Shown one piece after another: positions 5,057 through 7,340 of a DNA stretch of 7,340 bases. Each line of letters opens with the position of its first letter. Positions within the stretch are counted from its first letter, which is position 1. The translations under genes and the position numbers were made by a program. The stretch spans positions 1-7,340 of the forward strand of contig JACMMR010000073.1 in NCBI GenBank assembly GCA_014378965.1. Direction: 5' to 3'. The stretch comes from Candidatus Parcubacteria bacterium. Lineage in GTDB: Bacteria; Patescibacteriota; Minisyncoccia; Phycocordibacterales; CAIZLB01. The notes under the pieces are model-generated. The model did not search any database and was not told the DNA's origin. It saw nothing but the letters and a program-made list of their open reading frames with translations.

Positions 5057-5092
5057 AGAAAAACCCCAAGCGTTGTGTGAGCGCCTGAGGTT
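5057..5092 (-). terminator. Intrinsic terminator upstream of the rpsB promoter
   Basis: On the minus strand AACCTCAGGCG (5092-5082) pairs with CGCTTGGGGTT (5072-5062) over 11 positions, two of them G-U, followed by a T-run. The wobble pairs work only in the minus-strand RNA. It insulates rpsB from transcription of the 5100-5340 block. Confidence 0.8.
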
Positions 5093-5108
5093 GAGATTAG
5101 AATCCGAT

Positions 5109-5335
5109 TTATTCAAGGACAGTGTCAAGCTTTGCAACAATTTGAGAATAAATACTGCCAGGATTTTGAACGGCTAGTTCTGGCAATCGATCTATAAACA
5201 GGCTGTGTAAGAGCGAGGACCGAAAGGATTGATTTACATTTGATTCGAGACCCAATCATCGCCAGTTATAGTACTATCGATTATTGTGTTCAAAGGTAAA
5301 TGAAATATCCCATGTTTGGTAAGATCATATCCCAT
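5109..5335 (-). pseudogene. Possible frameshifted small gene between two terminators
   Basis: ATG at 5335 opens a 33-codon ORF (MGYDLTKHGIFHLPLNTIID..., stop at 5234-5236). A second ORF in the -1 frame is open from TTG 5255 to TAA 5109-5111 (48 codons, ending SQIVAKLDTVLE). One added G in the GGG at the overlap (TTGGGT) would join them into a 75-residue protein, reading DDWGLESNVNQSF across the junction. It shows no promoter of its own, no membrane segment and no family. It could be a decayed gene, a sequence error, or non-coding RNA between the terminators at 5057-5092 and 5341-5379. A third-frame ORF (44 codons) overlaps, so coding is uncertain. Nothing else is recognised in 5093-5340. Confidence 0.3.
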
Positions 5336-5340
5336 TTTAT

Positions 5341-5379
5341 TCAAAATAAAAACCCCAGGCGCATCGTCTGCGCTGGGGT
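5341..5379 (-). terminator. Intrinsic terminator after the 136-aa gene
   Basis: On the minus strand ACCCCAGCGCA (5379-5369) pairs with TGCGCCTGGGGT (5363-5352) with one bulged base and a five-base loop, followed by TTTTATTTT. It lies 14 bases past the stop of the gene ending at 5394. Its stem resembles the terminator at 5057-5092. Confidence 0.88.
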
Positions 5380-5393
5380 AAAAAGTGTACCAC

Positions 5394-5804
5394 CTAAATA
5401 AAAGGTTCTTCAATATCCCTCAGGACTTTGTCAAACTCTAAAAAGGCAACATGCATTTTTACGATAATTTGCTTTTTGATATCTACTTTACTTGATCGAT
5501 CTATCGTAATCGACATAAGCATTTTGGTTGATCCTTTTGGTTGGTTATGTAGAAAGTCCGAAATACAAAATGCACCTCCTCCATGACCGTTTGAAGAAAG
5601 GTGAGGAAGAAAAGGAAGAAGTAAACGTACTTTTATTAAAAATTTTTCAGTTGGCGTAAAATGCACAATGTTGGATGATCCGTTTTTAGTTGGTTCATCT
5701 TTGAAGATATAACAGTGGTATCTATCAAAGCGTACATCATTAATAGCTACATTTGTAAGCTCCAGAAGATGTTTAAGTGCATGTGCTGCAGTTGTAAAGT
5801 CCAT
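5394..5804 (-). CDS. Hypothetical protein (136 aa)
   Basis: The frame is open from a TTG at 5837, but the promoter at 5841-5869 predicts a transcript start near 5834, downstream of that TTG. The ATG at 5804 is therefore taken as the start; it gives 136 residues beginning MDFTTAAHALKHLLELTNVA and ending DKVLRDIEEPFI. A helical N-terminus is followed by alternating hydrophobic stretches (HCYIFKDEP, NIVHFTP, KFLIKVRLLLPFLPHL, MLMSITIDRSSKVDIKKQIIV is split around residue 105) and a Gly-rich SNGHGGGAF near 71-79. The look is that of a compact alpha/beta cytosolic domain with no signal peptide or clear membrane helix. No family is recognised. The leader of about 30 bases lacks a Shine-Dalgarno. 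A terminator follows directly, so it is a single-gene unit, although read-through from the repeat-protein gene is possible. Confidence 0.65.
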   Translation of the reverse strand: MDFTTAAHALKHLLELTNVAINDVRFDRYHCYIFKDEPTKNGSSNIVHFTPTEKFLIKVRLLLPFLPHLSSNGHGGGAFCISDFLHNQPKGSTKMLMSITIDRSSKVDIKKQIIVKMHVAFLEFDKVLRDIEEPFI

Positions 5805-5840
5805 AATATTGAGTGGTAGTAGTTTAGGTAAGACCAATAA

Positions 5841-5869
5841 AAAATATCATCTGTAAACGTATCTGTCAA
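5841..5869 (-). promoter_or_regulatory. Promoter of the 136-aa gene
   Basis: Perfect TTGACA (5869-5864), a 17-base spacer and TATTTT (5846-5841). It starts 8 bases after the stop of the upstream repeat-protein gene. It decides the start of the 136-aa gene in favour of ATG 5804. Confidence 0.78.
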
Positions 5870-5876
5870 GTGTTGT

Positions 5877-7340
5877 TTATTCTACTGGTTTTTCTATAAC
5901 TACAACTTCAGGCGTTGGCTCAATTACTGGTACTGGGATAACTTCTGGAGGTGTCACCACAACTACTTCAGGCACAGGTTCTATTGTCGGAGCTTTATCT
6001 ACTATCGGTTCTGGGTTGATAACCGGAGCGACAGGTGCAGGTTGAGTAGGTTGTATGTTTTGATTTTGCATCATTTGTTGTAGTTGTTGTTTTGTTACAC
6101 AAATATCCTCAATACACATTTCTTTTATTTTAATTGTTCCGGTCCCATCAAATATACTTGAAACTTTCTTCGAAAGCTCCTGCACACTTTTTAGAAGATA
6201 CAGAGGTATCAATGAGTAATTGACCTGCTTGTAACCTTTACTGTCTACAGAGACAAGTTCTGGGAAGTACTGCTCTACATTTTGTGCAAGTAATCCGTAG
6301 TTTGTAACTGTGGTATTCACTTTGTTAAGAGAATTAGCCAACTCATTCCAGTTGTAGGTAATTACTTTAAGATTACTCATCTTGTCAAGGTAACCATCTG
6401 TAAAGTCTACTACATTTGTTTTAAGTCTTTCATCAGATGAACATGTTCCTGTGATACCTGTTCCTGCAAAGTTCTTAACACAACCTGTTGTTCCAGTTAT
6501 ACCAAGACGGATGTCACCAAAGACTTGGAGCTTGTCGGCTGGAGTTGCCATACCGATACCGACTGATGCAAGTGAAAAGGCAGATGAGGTTGCAGTTGTT
6601 GATGAGCCGATGTTGGTAGCGTAGATGACACGGCCAATGTTAAGTTGATCAGTAGCACTGTTTGAAACTCCTTGACCAATCGAGATGGAGTTAGAGAAGC
6701 CACCTGTTGAGGTGTAGTTACCAATCAAGATAGAATATTTATTGCCTGTGGTGTTGTTGACAGTGTCACTAAATCCTGACTGTCGGCCGATGAAAGTTGA
6801 ATTGGCAGCGTTGGTAGCACTATTTCCTGACTGTTGGCCGATGAAAGTTGAATTGGCAGCGTTGGTAGCACTATTTCCTGACTGTTGGCCGATGAAAGTT
6901 GAATTGGCAGCATAAGTTGCACCAGCTCCTGCACTATTACCGAGGAAGTTGGAGTTGGCAGCATATGTTGACATCTCTCCTGCACTCGAACCGAGAAAGT
7001 TGGAGCTGGAGGCATTGGTAGCAAAATATCCTGCACCACCACCGAGGAAGTTGGAGAATTTGGCAGCATTTGCCTCCTCTCCTGCACTCGTACCAAAGAA
7101 GTTGGAGCCGGAGGCATTGATAGCACTAGATCCCGCACTCGTACCGAGGAAGTTGGAGTTGGCGGCACCCGTTGCACCACTTCCTGCACCTGCACCTAAG
7201 AAGTTGGAGTTGTTGGCAGCAGTTGCACCACTTCCTGCAGTCCAACCAAAGAAGTTGGAGTATGAGGCATCAGTTGCACCATTTCCTGAATTAAGACCTA
7301 AAAAGTTGGAGTTGTTGGCAGCAGTGGCACCACTTCCTGC
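5877..7340 (-). CDS. Repeat surface protein with C-terminal peptidase S74 chaperone domain, 5' end missing
   Basis: The frame is open from the window edge to TAA at 5877-5879, 487 residues visible; the Met at 6974 is only an internal residue. N-terminal part: ten 17-residue tandem repeats of the type SNFLGNSAGAGATYAAN, the last ones STFIGQQSG-type, then related SILIGN and SISIGQG segments. The S74 domain follows, with GTCSSDERLKTNV around the Ser codon at 6437-6435, then YNWNEL, NYGLLAQNVEQYFPELV and LIPLYLLKSVQELSKKV. Known of the family: the domain trimerises fibrous proteins and cuts itself off beside this Ser using a Ser-Lys pair. Cys residues flank the site (GCVKN, TGTCSS). A C-terminal tail of about 70 residues is rich in Pro, Val and Glu. 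By analogy with phage tail spikes and bacterial surface fibres, it is probably a trimeric beta-structured fibre on the cell surface, perhaps for host attachment. Confidence 0.88.
   Translation of the reverse strand, partial: AGSGATAANNSNFLGLNSGNGATDASYSNFFGWTAGSGATAANNSNFLGAGAGSGATGAANSNFLGTSAGSSAINASGSNFFGTSAGEEANAAKFSNFLGGGAGYFATNASSSNFLGSSAGEMSTYAANSNFLGNSAGAGATYAANSTFIGQQSGNSATNAANSTFIGQQSGNSATNAANSTFIGRQSGFSDTVNNTTGNKYSILIGNYTSTGGFSNSISIGQGVSNSATDQLNIGRVIYATNIGSSTTATSSAFSLASVGIGMATPADKLQVFGDIRLGITGTTGCVKNFAGTGITGTCSSDERLKTNVVDFTDGYLDKMSNLKVITYNWNELANSLNKVNTTVTNYGLLAQNVEQYFPELVSVDSKGYKQVNYSLIPLYLLKSVQELSKKVSSIFDGTGTIKIKEMCIEDICVTKQQLQQMMQNQNIQPTQPAPVAPVINPEPIVDKAPTIEPVPEVVVVTPPEVIPVPVIEPTPEVVVIEKPVE
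6785..6911 (-). repeat. Perfect 51-bp tandem repeat inside the fibre gene
   Basis: Bases 6785-6835 and 6836-6886 are identical, and the match continues into 6887-6911. The unit equals one 17-residue protein repeat, so copy number can change without breaking the frame. Repeats further upstream (to 7340) keep the 51-bp period but have diverged, so the identical copies look recently duplicated. Confidence 0.95.

Noticed and set aside
5313..5402. Plus-strand ORF of 29 codons (MFGKIISHFIQ...)
   Set aside because: It runs straight through the terminator stem at 5352-5379 and has no promoter or start signal.
5802..5837. TTG start at 5837 for the 136-aa gene
   Set aside because: It lies at or before the predicted transcription start of the strong promoter at 5841-5869; ATG 5804 fits better.
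5877..6974. Gene start at the Met of MSTYAANSNFLG (6974)
   Set aside because: The same frame stays open to the window edge and carries seven further repeat units upstream, so this Met is internal.
6725..7195. Long ORF of 156 codons in another minus-strand frame, with VQE/SSV repeats
   Set aside because: It is the alternate frame of the 51-bp repeats. The S74 frame is open across the whole region and reads the recognisable NFLG/AG repeats, so this is a shadow.

Overview
The window looks like a chromosomal piece from an A+T-rich bacterium of the Candidate Phyla Radiation (Patescibacteria, Parcubacteria/Nomurabacteria-like). The evidence is indirect: a short Thermus/plastid-length EF-Ts, a divergent ribosomal protein S2, almost no Shine-Dalgarno sequences ahead of well-supported starts, several tiny membrane proteins, and a large repeat protein ending in a peptidase S74 chaperone domain. 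Tryptophan is encoded by TGG and the genes end at ordinary stops, so there is no sign of the UGA-glycine code of Gracilibacteria/SR1. The lineage assignment is inference.

Left part (1-1450). On the minus strand lie the N-terminal part of a YjdF/DUF2238 membrane protein (leaving the window at base 1) and a two-gene unit of 54- and 56-residue membrane proteins. The two-gene unit is bounded by two oppositely oriented copies of a roughly 90-nt hairpin element (262-350 and 736-826). In these copies two variable stems change sequence but stay paired, while the internal-loop segments are nearly identical. This is the most interesting object in the window. Next comes a plus-strand transcription unit with a good promoter (844-871) and a terminator (1168-1208). 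It holds a small gene that is either frameshifted or slips at a T4A7 run. A 70-aa membrane protein follows, apparently on a leaderless mRNA, and meets gpmI tail to tail.

Middle part (1453-5055). All genes are on the minus strand, in transcription order rpsB, tsf, tRNA-Thr(UGU), a coiled-coil protein and gpmI. rpsB and tsf are translation genes; gpmI is a glycolytic phosphoglycerate mutase. rpsB, tsf and the tRNA each have a recognisable sigma70-type promoter. The coiled-coil ORF begins one base after the encoded CCA of the tRNA and overlaps gpmI by 8 nt, so tRNA 3' processing would create the 5' end of the coiled-coil/gpmI mRNA.

Right part (5056-7340). Two similar terminators bracket about 250 bp that contain a decayed or frameshifted small ORF. 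Upstream of it is an unrecognised 136-aa protein with a strong promoter, which moves its start to an internal ATG. Last is the 3' part of a long surface-type protein: 17-residue (51-bp) tandem repeats, an S74 intramolecular chaperone and a Pro/Val/Glu-rich tail. Its reading frame is still open at the window edge, so it is a partial gene; the first Met visible in frame is internal.
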